Shown: positions 19,878 through 32,000, numbered from the stretch's first letter. The stretch: 64,000 bases of DNA from Patiria miniata (GCF_015706575.1 NW_024037065.1:2542001-2606000), one strand, 5' to 3'. The notes: generated by a model from the letters alone, not told the origin. A program made the numbers and translations.

Positions 19878-21537
19878 CAGCTTTAGATTTTCACGTCGAC
19901 TAGACTACGTCGACGTGAATGCGTCATACTGAGGCTTTGCGCATGCGTCAAGTCGTCACCAACGTTGTCTGAGCGGGAGTTGGACGCCGCGACTCGCGAT
20001 TTGACGTTCACTCGAAAACCAGAACGACGTTCGCCTAAAATGACGTCAAACGAAGCTTTCCAACATGGACGCGACCAGTCACCAGGGTTGCTTAACTCAT
20101 ACTTAACTGTAGTAGGGCCAACTGAGTTTATAATTCTATCCGTTTGTACAAGTTTTTGCTAGTCAGAGCCGGATCCGGGGAACAAACTTTTGGGAAAAGA
20201 ATTTCGTAACCAACCGCCATTCACCCAGCATATACTATAGCCTGTCATGCCTGTGTGTTCCCTGGCCCTAGAGCCTAGGCCTACGTGGCGTACTTCTACG
20301 TTTAAATAGGCCTGACTTTGTTGCCAAACCTACTCGTAGAACAATTTAAAATTCATTCAGTTAAATACTGGTACTCCTATTACCTAAATAATGCTTAATG
20401 TTGAACCTTGGTCTGTTGGTGAACAATTTAAGTGTCATGAAATTAAGTCCGAAATTAAAAATGGTGGCGTCCTGAAATTGGGCACAAATTCGGCCGAGTT
20501 TCCCAACGTACGTGGGCCCACTTGATTTAATCCCATAAAATTATAAATTAAAATTTTAAGAATTTCGGTAAAGTTGATAAATTCTGATAGATCATTATTA
20601 TCTCCACACACACACGCAACTGCAAGTTTTTCAGCAAATTATTTTCCTTTTTTGGGGGGCGAATTTTAAAAGGGTCCATTTGTGCACTTTGAAAACAATA
20701 GCCAGTTTTGTGCTGTCTGCATGGCGCGCCATGTTGCATTGGGGGAGGAATGGAGGGGGGCAAATATAGACCCATGGTAATGAACTTGGATATATGCATG
20801 TAAATATATATAGCCATGCTGTAAACTCATAATAGAAACATGCAATGTATTTGACTGGTACCCCGACGTGCGTGTATATAATTTGGAGTACAATGACTTT
20901 AAGTCAGAAAATCAAATACGAAAATTTGACATCTGAAAAAGGCAGCTGCTTTCTGATTAACCTATACAGAGGGTGAGTATGCTTCTCAAGCAAAAATAAA
21001 CTATAAACTAATCCTAAATGTGAAAATCAAAATTTGACAAAGTCCGACATGTTTTTGTATATGGTGGAAATGTGGCCTTTATTTACGGAGGTAGTCCAGT
21101 AAATTGGCCACATTTATGAGGCTAGGCTTGGAATTGCATGCCTGCCTGATAAATTGGCTCCTTTGGGAACAGCAATGGGCAAGATTACCATATGCAAAGT
21201 TCACTAATTTTCCTCCGTATTGACTAACCATCCCCCCGATAGCAATTTCATGTCATCAAAGTCAATTTGAGCCGTGAGAAAATATAAGCAATTTCTTAGA
21301 AAACACTTTCTGTTGAGTGAACTTCGTATATGGAAATCTTTCCACTGCATCAATTAAAATGGCTTGTTGAACACTTGATCTCATGATCAAATGTGCTCTT
21401 GTTAACCTTATAAATTAATTACTCAATTTCATTTTATTTTTTTCTTTCAACGCAGAAAACACAGGATGAAATCATGCCATTTTGAGTGCCTCAAGACTAG
21501 AGCCATCTGCATCATCTAGTCTAGTCAGTTAATTAAG
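19878..21537 (+). repeat. Extra partial copy of the Harbinger 5' end
   Basis: 19,878-20,125 closely matches 21,538-21,775, including the Myb-gene first exon (ATGGACGCGACCAGTC). 20,161-20,290 matches 32,806-32,900, and 21,345-21,520 matches 33,270-33,440, including the second exon. So the element opens with a truncated duplicate of its own 5' 1.7 kb followed by the copy that continues. The duplicate's exon 2 has a stop and is dead. Confidence 0.75.
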
Positions 21538-21726
21538 CAGCTTTACATTTTCATGTTGTTTAGACTACGTCGATGTGATTGCGTCATGCTGAGGCTTTGC
21601 ACATGCGTCAAGTCGTCACCAATGTTGTCTGAGCGAGAGAAGGACGCCGCGACTACAGGGATTTGATGTTCACTCGAAAACCAGAACGATATTCGCATAA
21701 AGTAACGTCAAACGAGGCTTTCCAAC

Positions 21727-21759
21727 ATGGACGCGACCAGTCGCCAGGGTTGCTCAACT
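21727..21759 (+). pseudogene. Myb-like gene of Harbinger, exon 1
   Basis: ATG opens MDATSRQGCST, then the donor ACT|GTAAGT. The 33 nt end in phase 0, which fits exon 2 at 33,373. About 20 bp into the intron the BEL element is inserted, so exon 1 and exon 2 are now 11.6 kb apart. Confidence 0.7.
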
Positions 21760-21783
21760 GTAAGTAGGGCCAACTGTTGTTAC

Positions 21784-22069
21784 TGTTGATGCAGATGAAT
21801 CACTGTTAGATTGTCACAGTATTTAGTGGAGTACAGAATACCTCCCTCGAACAAACGAACAACGTCATGCTGTAGCAACCACATTTTTGCATGAAACTTG
21901 CGTCTATGCGACCTTTTTGGAAGATTAAACCTGCGAAATATCTACTTTTGCGAATCCTACAGTAGACTTTTAGGATGCAAGGAGGTACATGATATATTCT
22001 GTTTTGTGTATTGAGATTGCAGAATGTATTTTCGTGCATTTTAGAGACATTTTCACCAGATGTTTTGCT
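21784..22069 (+). repeat. BEL 5' LTR, homologous part
   Basis: Closely matches 32,229-32,534 (small indel: the 3' copy has CACCTTTAAG extra). Identity stops where a perfect hairpin begins at 22,070, so the 5' LTR is shorter than or rearranged relative to the 3' LTR. Confidence 0.75.
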
Positions 22070-22129
22070 CCACTTCAGCTGTCTTGTTCCACGTCAGACA
22101 GCTGACGTGGAACAAGACAGCTGAAGTGG
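22070..22129. repeat. Perfect 28-bp stem hairpin at BEL LTR/leader junction
   Basis: Arms 22,070-22,097 and 22,102-22,129 are exact reverse complements around the loop ACAG. It lies exactly where the 5' LTR stops matching the 3' LTR. Confidence 0.95.
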
Positions 22130-22653
22130 AACAACAGTTGAAGTTGAACACAGAACAAGACTGTTCGAAGTGGACCTGCGACTTCCTTCAAGGAACATTT
22201 GCGTGACCTGAGACCGCCCTCAGTGAACATTTGCCTGACTGAGAACATTTTGAGGCATTTATCAGAAACTGTGCATTTTGTTGCGTATTCTCATTTAGCA
22301 AGATTTAAGTTTGCTGCGATTGCCTGCAATCTTTGTGGAATTTGTAAAATTTGTTATAGTGCCCAGTGAATTGCACTTACATTAGACTTATTTTTGCATT
22401 ATCAACAAGTGTGAATTTTTAGCAATTAAGTTTGTTGCCCGTAGTTACACATACATCTCGTAGTTACATAATATTCCGTAGTGACTTACGTAAGCCTAAT
22501 TGTATTTTGCCAGTCCCATATGCATAGGCCCTAACCATATTTACTGCAACATGTTGACAACAGTATTGTTGCCCATTGTATTACATGTACATTCGTAACT
22601 TACCTTCTGTTGCAAGTAGTCTCTAGCTTAAAGGTACATGTACATGCGTCGTC
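22130..22653 (+). other. BEL 5' leader
   Basis: Untranslated sequence between hairpin and gag start; no obvious primer-binding site identified. Confidence 0.5.
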
Positions 22654-24270
22654 ATGTCTACTAGTGGCAAACCACAGGAACAGGAACATGAACCTGTGCC
22701 CTTCATGGTAGACACGCCTGACATTGACATGTTAAGTCAAGGTGCTAATCCCACTGCTCAATCCAGTGCCAGCGAACATGCATCGGGAATGGATCGCCGC
22801 CCATTGCAGCATAAACGCTTTGAAACCAGCTCAAGAGTGTCGCGTTCGTCCCGCCGTAGCAAGACTTCCCTCCGTACAAACTCTTCTCTAGCTTCGTTTG
22901 TATCTACCAAAGTCGCCCTTGTTGCTGAAGCAGCAGCTTTGAAGGCTCAACTAAAATTTGTCGACATTGAGGCAGCAAAGCGGGCTGAACTTGAGAAGAA
23001 GCAAGCAGAACTCGAGAAATTACAGACAATGCGAAATCTGCACGCTACAGAAGCGAAAATTCATGCCATCGATGGGGTTCTAAACGAAGAATTTGGCCGA
23101 TCTGAGGTTGAAGAAATTTCAGAAGTTGGAAATCGAAACACGATGGTCAGCGAATACCTGCAATCACTGCCTGACTGTCATAACAATGCGAGCCCACCTG
23201 ATGAGTCTCAACCGTTGAAAGTGTTTGAGCAACAGCCACTGAACTCAGACAAGATTCCAGAAAAGCCAAAGGAAGCAACACCTGCAGGGAACAAGAGAAA
23301 TGATTTGAACGACCTGGCCAATATTTTCGCCAATCAGCTCATCTTGAGTCGTCTCCCCCTGCCTGAACCTGGTGTGTTTTCAGGCGACCCCTTGAAGCAT
23401 CCCAGTTGGAAAAGCAGCTTTGAAACATTGATTGAAAAGAGAAGTGTGCCCCCCTCGGAAAGACTGCACTACCTGAAAAGATATCTGACTGGACCAGCTA
23501 AGAAAGCTGTCGACGGATTTCTCATCTTGTCAAGTGATGATGCATTCGACCAGGCCAAGGCCTTGCTGCATAAAAGATACGGAGATCCATTCATCATCGC
23601 CAGTGCGTTCAGAGACAAGTTAGACACATGGCCAAAGAAAGCCCCAAGAGACGGCAAGGGTTTGCGAAATCTAGCTGACTTTCTTCGACAATGCGAATCG
23701 GCGATGAAGTTGAGTGACAACCTGAACATATTGAATGATGACAGAGAAAACCGAAAGGTACTTGCTAAGCTACCGGACTGGCTAGTCCCAAGATGGGGTC
23801 GGAAGGTGCAAGGATGGAAGGAATCCCACAACAAATTTCCCCCTTGCACGGAATTCGTCAAGTTTGTTGTGAAAGAAGCTGACCTGGCCAGCGACCCAGT
23901 AACTTCGCTCCAGTCTCTCAAGACAGACAAACCTAGTGACGCTGCGAAGCTAGGTGCTCGAAGTTCCAGGAACGAACCCAAGAGATCGACCGGAGCTAGC
24001 ACATTTTCAACTGGAGCTGAGACAAAACCAGAGGGAGTATCTTCAAACAAAGTTTGTCTACTCTGCGACAGAAGAAACCACCAGCTTGAATCCTTGATGA
24101 CTGCCGATTTTTTCTCTCAAAATCACTTGAAGAGAGGAAACAATTCGTCATGAAAAGGGGACTTTGCTTTGCCTGCTTAACCCCAGGACACAGGTCAAAG
24201 CAGTGCCGCCAGAGAAAACTTGCCAGACATGCAACTGACGACACCCGACTTCACTTCACGGTGATGTCAA
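22654..24270 (+). pseudogene. BEL gag with zinc knuckles, frameshifted near its end
   Basis: ATG at 22,654 opens MSTSGKPQEQEHEPVPF and 499 codons stay open. Residues ~80-155 are a Glu/Lys/Leu coiled coil; ~225-430 form the capsid-like block seen in BEL gag (LPEPGVFSGDPLKHPSWKSS, LTGPAKKAVDGFL, ALLHKRYGDPF). Near the end the zinc region CLLCDRRNHQLE begins. An A-run one-base loss near 24,122 moves the frame to CFACLTPGHRSKQC (24,163-24,204), and another A-run loss near 24,217 plus a TGA follow. Gag would form the particle and bind RNA. In BEL elements gag and pol are normally one frame. Confidence 0.8.
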
Positions 24271-25000
24271 GGAAACTTCAGCCCCAAGACCAAAGTCAGA
24301 GAGCGAAGTACCTAAACCAGTGGTGGTATCAACAAGCTCCCACACACGAGTGAATAACTTCAGTGACATATGCGAACAAGGAAAGAGTTCGATGATCGTA
24401 CCCGTATGGTTGTCACAATCTGACACACCCGAGCGAGAGAGACTCGTGTATGCACTCCTGGACACGCAATCAGACACCACATTTATCTTGGATGATACAT
24501 GTAACGCACTCGGTCTTGACGGACCAAGAGTACAGCTGTTGCTTTCGACGATGCTTTCATCCAATCAACGAGTACAATCACGAAAGATTAGAGGACTACA
24601 AGTGCGGGGACATGACAGCACTGTGAGAATTCCCCTCCCTTCGGCATTCACCAGAGAGATCATGCCGGCCAATCGGACGCACATACCTACCGCAGACATG
24701 GCGAGACGATGGCCCCACTTGAACAAGATAGCAAACGAGCTGATGCCCCTAGGTGACTGCGAAGTTGGAATCCTTATTGGATACAACTGTCCACAGGCCC
24801 TAGCCCCTCGTGAGGTGATTGCACCAGTTGACAACGAACCGTATGGACAGAGGACAGACCTTGGTTGGGGAATCATAGGAATTGTTGACCCCAAGCTAAG
24901 AGAGGATGAATCTGACCCAATAGGAGTGAGTCATAGAGTCCTGGCGTGCGAGAATCCATTGTTTTCATCCGACGCTGACAGTCCAGTTGGCATGAGCCCC
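24271..25000 (+). pseudogene. BEL aspartic protease and start of pol
   Basis: Frame 24,320 onward has YALLDTQSDTTFILD, the BEL form of the protease active site (DTQ in place of DTG), then IPLPSAFTREIMP, ADMARRWPHLNKIA, GDCEVGILIGYNCPQAL and a DLGWGIIG block. The frame is cut at 25,000 by the 828-bp element, with TGAGCCCC duplicated on the two sides; coding resumes at 25,829. Confidence 0.8.
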
Positions 25001-25828
25001 ACTGCGCAATAGTCGTAGCCTTGTTGCCATTTTGTGATTGGACAATGAACCACGTTCATTTGATGGTGTCTTCGTATCTCCAGTGCAAGTAGCTGCAAGC
25101 GCGGTCGCAAGTAGTACTGCTTACGCACCTGGGATCCGTCCGCACTCAGTTTACAATACGTTCAGAATCATTTTAGTGACGGTCTGTTTTCATAAATGAA
25201 CATCATGTAAAGAAAATAAATTTCCAATTTTCCAAATAATCTATGATTACATCGTGAGATCGTTTAGACACATCCCCATAAATGCATGAAAGTGAATACG
25301 GAATTGGAGTGTTAAGTAATTCTTCCGGTCGCATTATCAGTCCTTTTTAGATATTAGGGAGGTATTTTTTTTAAATTAAAACAATGATTGAAGAGAAAAG
25401 CAGGGATCATAAATTAATAAATTTACATTCATAAAATATTTTTTTAAAGAAAGCATGAATATAGATGAATAATATAAGTTTCTTTTTAAAGAGAGAAGTA
25501 ATTCTTCCATTCCCAAAGTTTATGCACAAAATTAATGTCCAACGAATCATTGCAGATAGCTTGCAATGTTCATTTAAATATCGAGATATATACACAGTAG
25601 GGTTTTGTGAAATGATTTTTCTTTTCCCCCTTTCTGTATCATTATGTGAACGAAATGTGTCCGACAAAAAACCTGCAGAATCTGGTCTTGTACGATGAAC
25701 ATGTACATGTACATGCGGCGCCCGTACGTGTACATGTACATAGTACCGTACGTACTTGCGTACATGTACTTCAACGTCGTTAATTGACCAATCACAAAAT
25801 GGCAACAAGGCTACGACTATTGCGCAGT
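25001..25828. mobile_element. 828-bp hAT-type non-autonomous element in BEL pol
   Basis: Inverted ends of about 41 bp match perfectly (25,001-25,041 against 25,788-25,828, beginning ACTGCGCAATAGTCGTAGCC). The octamer TGAGCCCC flanks both sides (24,993-25,000 and 25,829-25,836), the 8-bp duplication of hAT elements. Interior is AT-rich with an ACATGTACATGTACATG tract near the right end; no transposase. Confidence 0.9.
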
Positions 25829-27498
25829 TGAGCCCCTTGCGAGGCCATGTTCTACTTGCATTCAGAACACACATCAAGGAGGTGATCAAACCTTCAGAGA
25901 TTGCGGAAATGATGGAACTTGACTTTTCAGAAAGAGCGTCAAGTGATGTTCCAGTTTCGTTTGATGACCGCAAGTTTATGAAGAAGATGCAAGAAGGCAT
26001 CCGCCAGCAACCAGATGGTCACTACATCATGCCACTCCCATTCAAGGAGGGCAAACCTCCTGAACTGCCGAATAACAAGATTCAAGCGATCCGCCGCCTT
26101 GCCCAGCTAAAGAGTCGTTTCATAAAGGATCAGAGGTACCATCAGGACTACTGCTCCTTCATGCGAAATATCATCAAAAGTGGTTATGCAGAACGTGTTG
26201 CAGAATCCGAGCTTCTTGAATGCGAGGACAGTGGTCACGTGTGGTACATACCCCACCACGGAGTGTACCATAGCAAGAAACCTGAGAAGATCAGGGTGGT
26301 ATTCGACTGTAGCGCGAGATACAACGGAGAGTGCCTCAACGATCACCTTCTCCAGGGTCCTGACCTTACGAATGCCCTTGCGGGTGTACTCTGCCGATTC
26401 AGAAGAGAACGTGTGGCACTCATTTGCGACGTAGAGCAGATGTTCTACCAGTTCAAAGTCAACGCAGAGCATCGCAATTTTCTTAGATTCCTATGGTGGG
26501 ACAACGGAAGCTTTGAAGGAGATCCTCAGGTATTTCGCATGAAGGTGCACTTGTTTGGTGCCACTTCGTCCCCTGGATGCGCAAACTTTGGCCTGAGACG
26601 GATTGCTGACGACTTTGAATCGGAGCTTGGATCTGAGGCAGCTAATTTTGTGCGACGTAATTTCTACGTTGATGATGGCCTGATATCGGTTCCAACCAAA
26701 GAAGAAGCTATCAACATGATCCAGAAGACAAAGGATCTTTGCAATCGAGGTGGCCTGCGTCTGCATAAGTTCATCAGTAATTCCTTGGAGGTCATCAGTG
26801 CAGTGGCTCCTGGAGACCGTGCGAAGGGTATCAAGGATCTTGATCTCCGATCCGACTCCATACCTGTCGAGAGAGCTCTCAAAGACCAGCCACTGACGAG
26901 ACGTGGAGTCTTATCTACAGTCTGCTCTGTTTATGATCCGTTGGGACTGGTAGCACCCGTCATACTCGTAGGAAAACAAATTCTACAGAGCCTCTGCAAA
27001 GACCAAGTTGACTGGGACGACCCACTCCCAGATCCGCTGAGATCGCGTTGGGAGCAATGGCGAAGCAGCCTAATTCACCTCCAGAGCCTCAAAGTCCCGA
27101 GATGTTTTCGGCCAGAAGAGTTTGGAGAATTGACATCCATCGAAGATCACCATTTTTCGGATGCTAGCAACAATGGATATGCACAGTGTTCCTACCTGCG
27201 TCTTCGAAATGGTGAAGGAAGAGTCCATTGCGTCTTGGTGATGGGCAAGTGTAGAGTCTGCCCACTGAAGGCTGTCACCATCCCTCGCTTAGAACTTAAT
27301 GCAGCAGTTGTGTCAGTACGAGTGAGTGCTCTGGTTCAGAGAGAGCTTGACTACCAGGATTACAGCGAAGTGTTCTGGACAGACAGTCAAGTTGTCCTAG
27401 GATATATAGCCATTGATGCCTGTAGATTTCACGTCTTCGTGGCGAACAGGGTGCAGATAATCAGGGACCATACGGAGCCATCCCAGTGGAGGCATGTA
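25829..27498 (+). pseudogene. BEL reverse transcriptase and RNase H, first part
   Basis: One open frame. RT blocks: IRVVFDCSARYNGECLNDHL, LICDVEQMFYQFKV, FRMKVHLFGATSSPGCANF and the catalytic NFYVDDGLIS. Connection block GVLSTVCSVYDPLGLVAPV is typical of BEL. RNase H starts HHFSDASNNGYA and includes LELNAAVVSVR and FWTDSQVVLGYI. The frame is interrupted at 27,498 by the TA-flanked element; the next codons are at 30,129, where the RNase H sequence continues in register after one TA is removed. Best-preserved part of this BEL. Confidence 0.9.
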
Positions 27499-28168
27499 CA
27501 CTCTTAAAAATACGTGGTTATTTTTTCCGTGGTCAAATTTATTTGACCACATCCGTGGTTGATTTGCCAACATTTTGACATCCACTTGGTCAATGTAGTA
27601 ACCCCGAAATAACCACGGTAAACGGGGTTATATAACCGTGGTCAAAAAGCATACACTCACGCATGCGCACCGTGCGCGGCGCGAACATTTCCATTTCATT
27701 GTCCGCCATCTTTGTTGCTCGATGTGCCGATGTTTCGTGGATCAGAATCAGCTTTTTCAAACAACGTAAGTCAGTTTTTATATTTATTTCGAAGTAATAC
27801 AATACTTTTCATTGAGTAAAAACGCCTGAGCCGTTAAGGTATTTAATGTACCGCCGAAAAAAGTGAAATATATTCGTTCAAAGTTCCGCTTCTGTGCTGC
27901 TGCGGGTAGGCTAGGCCTATGTTCGTGATCATGGTCAACCATGTCAACAGCGATTTCACATACATGACATAGGCCTACATGACATAGGCCTAGCTCGTCA
28001 TTGATTAAACGAATGTTACCGTCATGCATAATGTGCCTCGGCATTGACAGTTGAACTTACGTTATCAGCGGGCAAATTATTCCATTTTGTGTGCCTCGTT
28101 TACCGAAATTTGTTGTAAATTCAAGTGTAAGAACTGTCATCGTAGCCTACTTGGCCACATACCTGACG

Positions 28169-28514
28169 TACGCGGGCCAGCTCGTACGCGGGCCAGCTCG
28201 TACGCGGGCCAGCTCGTACGCGGGCCAGCTCGTACGCGGGCCAGCTCGTACGCGGGCCAGCTCGTACGCGGGCCAGCTCGTACGCGGGCCAGCTCGTACG
28301 CGGGCCAGCTCGTACGCGGGCCAGCTCGTACGCGGGCCAGCTCGTACGCGGGCCAGCTCGTACGCGGGCCAGCTCGTACGCGGGCCAGCTCGTACGCGGG
28401 CCAGCTCGTACGCGGGCCAGCTCGTACGCGGGCCAGCTCGTACGCGGGCCAGCTCGTACGCGGGCCAGCTCGTACGCGGGCCAGCTCGTACGCGGGCCAG
28501 CTCGTACGCGGGCC
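28169..28514. repeat. 16-bp GC-rich minisatellite, 21 copies plus 10 bp
   Basis: Unit TACGCGGGCCAGCTCG repeats without visible variation from 28,169 to 28,504, then a partial TACGCGGGCC. Three CpG per unit. Because 16 is not a multiple of 3 and the unit has no stops, all six frames are open, which explains the long spurious frames here. Confidence 0.98.
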
Positions 28515-29854
28515 GGGCACAAGTAATGGACATGCAGGCTAGGCTTATGTGTAATTTTAGTCATTGAAATGGTCTTCCAATGTCCCAAGAATAACATTTT
28601 TGACAAAAACAAACTGTGTTTGTTTTTATTTTCAGCCCTGAAAACAAACTGTGTTTGTTTTTATTTTCAGCCCTGGCTGACTGGTGACCATTCCTGCAAT
28701 GATCTGGATGATTGACTGATAGATGCCTCCAACATCATGAAGATAACTTGTAGAGGGCCAGCTGTCATGCTGGTTATTGCATGCTGTTCAGCTTGTGTTA
28801 ATGCTACTAAATTTAAGGTAATTATTCTTCATGTTTACAACAATGAGGTTTTCGAATTAGTCTTACGACTGTGGATACATTCTGAACATCAATTAAGTAA
28901 TTTTGTATCACAAACATGAAAATTAAATGTACACACATGTTTACAATGCACATGTAATTTTTAGATTAAAAAAATGAATTACTGAGTGAAAGGATTTTGT
29001 CTATCAGTCATGCAACTCAAATTTCAAACTGATGCAACAAAATCATTAAATTTACTTCCAGAAGTATTTATTAAGTTCCCTTTTTTTTTTTTTCTTTAGG
29101 TGTCCAAACAGTGAGTGAATGTCATCGACAACCTTCAACACGAGGATGCCAACCAAAGATAGACGGGTCCTACAGTGTTCAGTCAGTTCAAACCAAACTC
29201 TCTACTGCAAATAGACCTCACAAATTTTGTTTATTTTTTTTCTAAAATCTAGCAGAAAATACTGAAAACCAATTTTTTGTTTAATCCTGACATTATCTTT
29301 GATTATGTGGATTAGGTGACACAAGTGGTAGCTTTTGCATACTTGACATTTTTAAAATGTACTGAAAATTGTACCACAATCATTAAATAATTGCAGCTAC
29401 ATGTACAACCTGACAGTTCATTTTCAATGATTACAATACATACATGTATATGTACCTGAATGCTGTATCCTGTGCAAGTTGATTAAAATAATCAGCTATA
29501 TAATAGACTTGTGAAACAAACTGTTCACACATCAATTTATTAATGAAAAAATATGTGTGCTGTTAAATTGTACTTGTAACATTTGGTGCTCATATGTCTC
29601 TAAAAAAATGAAAGAATTGTTTGTACTAAGACTAGTAAGAGAGTCAACTGCATTCATTTAAAAAAAAGTTAACAAATGTATAAGGATATTCAGAATTTAT
29701 TAAAGAAAAATGTGTATTGAAGATAAAGCACTCTAAAAGCATTCTTTCTTATGTCTAAGTTTCCCTTCGTTGAATTTTAGGTGTTTCATTTTAAGTGCAC
29801 CATTTCAGGATTACTTGTAGAATTTTTTAGTCCATGAATTTAATTTTTTTTTTT
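28515..29854. other. Interior of the 2.63-kb element, no gene seen
   Basis: AT-rich. Short exon-like pieces end in TTTCAG but no protein motif is recognisable. Confidence 0.5.
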
Positions 29855-30128
29855 TTATTTTGAATACGAAATCGGATTGTGAAAATTTAACCACGGGAAT
29901 TGGTCAAAATGGCTGACCACGGCAATGGGGTTAAATTGACCACGGAATTGGGTTAAAAATATGACCACAATGGGGTCAAGTATCGACCAAAATACGTGGT
30001 TATTTATACTGACCACGTCAGGTGGGGTCGTTTTGACCACGGATGTCGTCGGTGCATATTTGACGACGGGAACGTTGTTAAAAATGACCACGACGTGGTT
30101 ACTTTTTAACCACGTATTTTTAAGAGTG

Positions 30129-32000
30129 TACGCTCGGATGCCAACCCAGCTGACGACGGCTCCAGAGGTCTTTGCGTGGACGAATTACTGAATCAGTCAA
30201 GATGGCTGCATGGTCCCGAATTTCTTTGGGAAAGGGACATCCCGATTGAGATTGAAGCCACCGGTCCAACTATCTTTCCAGACGACCCTGAAGACAAGAA
30301 AATCCAGGCATTTTCCACACACTCAACCCAGACACAGTCCATGTTGGCACGCTTGAAAAGGTTCTCCCAGTGGCATAGAGCTAAACGAGCAGTAGCAGCC
30401 TACCTCAAGCTGAAATTCCGTCTGAAAGCCCACTCGGTGAAGAAGGCACAGAGGATTGATCCAATTAAAACACTACGAGAGAATGCGATCCCTCTCTTCG
30501 AACCAGCCACAGTTCAGCAGCTCTGTCAGTCAGAAGTTGAGACCATTCGACTCCTTCAGAGACATGCCTTTGCAAGTGAAATAAAGATTCTGGCTTCACT
30601 TGATGTCTGCAGCAACTCTGTTGATCAACAAACCAGAGTACGGAACAAGACTATGAGAAAGACGAGCTGCCTGTATAGACTGGACCCTTTCATCGATGCA
30701 GATGGTGTAATGCGTGTTGGTGGACGAATCAGGAGAGCCGACCTTCCTCCCAACTTCAAACACCCTGCAATACTCCCTAGAAACCATCATATCACTGAAC
30801 TGATAATCCGACACTTCCACGAAGTAGCCGGTCATCAGGGACGAAGTATGACTACCAATCAGATCCGAGCAAGCGGCTATTGGATTATTGGCTGCAGCTC
30901 TGCCGTCTCGCACTTCATCTCCAAATGCGTCAAGTGTAGGAAGCTATACAAACCGGTTGAAGAACAGAAGATGGCAAACCTACCAGTAGACAGACTTGAA
31001 CCTGCGCCACCCTTTACATATTGTGGAGTTGATCTGTTCGGGCCATGGTATGTAAGGGAAGGCCGGAAAGAACTCAAGAGATATGGTGTCCTCTTCACCT
31101 GTATGGTGTCCCGAGCTATCCACATTGAGACTACGACTGCGCTCAGTACTGATGCCTTTATCAGTGCATTGCGTAGATTCATCGCCATTCGAGGACCAAT
31201 AAGACAACTGAGATGCGACCAAGGTACCAATTTTGTTGGGACACAATCAGAGTTTGAAGAAGCCCTTAAAGGAAATGGATACTGGTCAAGTTGAGAAATT
31301 CCTACTCAAGGAAGATTGCGACTTTGTCGACTTCAAGATGAATGTGCCCACTGCTAGTCATTCAGGCGGAGTATGGGAAAGGCACATCCGCTCAGTGCGA
31401 AGAGTGCTCCTGTCTCTGATGGAACAGATGTGTTCGCACCTTGACGATGATTCTCTGAGAACCCTCATGATGGAAGCGGCCGCTATTGTCAACAGCAGAC
31501 CCCTGACGATTGATAACCTGAATGACCCGACCTCTTTAGCGCCACTCACCCCGAATCACTTGCTGACTATGAAGTCGAAGTTGGTTTTTCCACCCCCTGG
31601 ATGCTTCCAACGAACCGACCTCTACTCAAAGAAGAGATGGCGTCGTGTCCAGTTCCTCGCTAACGAATATTGGACCCGCTGGAGAAAAGAATACATCCAG
31701 ACCTTGCAGTTGAGGCGGAAGTGGATTCGTCCACATTCTAACCTTGACACCGGTGACATCGTGATCCTCAAAGATGACACCGTCCCTCGAAACAAGTGGC
31801 GACTCGGCCGTGTTGAGGATGTCTTTCCAGGAAAAGATGACCTTGTGTGTAGTGTTCGCCTTCTCATAGGTGACCCTCTCCTTGATGCAGAAGGCAAGCA
31901 GGTGCCTCCTAAAAGATACTTGGAACACCCTGTGCATAAGTTAGTCTTGCTTGTCACAGACAAGGACATCGGAGAGATCCCCGTCGAGGAGCCTGAATAA
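30129..32000 (+). pseudogene. BEL RNase H end and integrase, one frameshift
   Basis: RNase H C-terminal block RSDANPADDGSRG resumes just after the TA element. The integrase zinc-binding domain is HHITELIIRHFH...CVKCRK (~30,785-30,945). Core: YCGVDLFGPW (first Asp, ~31,020), LRCDQGTNFVG (second Asp, ~31,208), then after a one-base shift at an AAA run near 31,268 comes HSGGVWERHIRSVRR (Glu, ~31,366). The C-terminal block NKWRLGRVEDVFPGKD is the BEL type. Stop at ~32,000; the 3' LTR begins 229 bp later. Confidence 0.85.

Larger units (their letters stand above)
27499..30128. mobile_element. 2.63-kb element with TA duplication and GACCAC-rich ends, in BEL pol
   Basis: Inverted ends CACTCTTAAAAATACGTGGTTA-like (27,499-27,520 and 30,107-30,128). 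TA on both sides (27,497-27,498; 30,129-30,130). About 130 bp at the left end and 250 bp at the right carry many TTGACCACGG/CCGTGGTCAA motifs. No transposase seen. Contains the 16-bp minisatellite, a CGCATGCGCAC block near 27,661 and a 35-bp tandem duplication at ~28,603-28,672. TA duplication allows Tc1/mariner, ISL2EU or similar; unassigned. Confidence 0.85.

Noticed and set aside
19870..19880. Perfect 3-bp target duplication for Harbinger
   Set aside because: Flanks are AAT and ATT, one base different; reported as mutated, not perfect.
28169..28514. CRISPR-like array
   Set aside because: There are no spacers; it is a head-to-tail minisatellite in a eukaryotic transposon.
28051..28612. Long open frames on both strands, up to 163 codons
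   Set aside because: They come from a stop-free 16-bp unit whose length is not a multiple of three; not genes.
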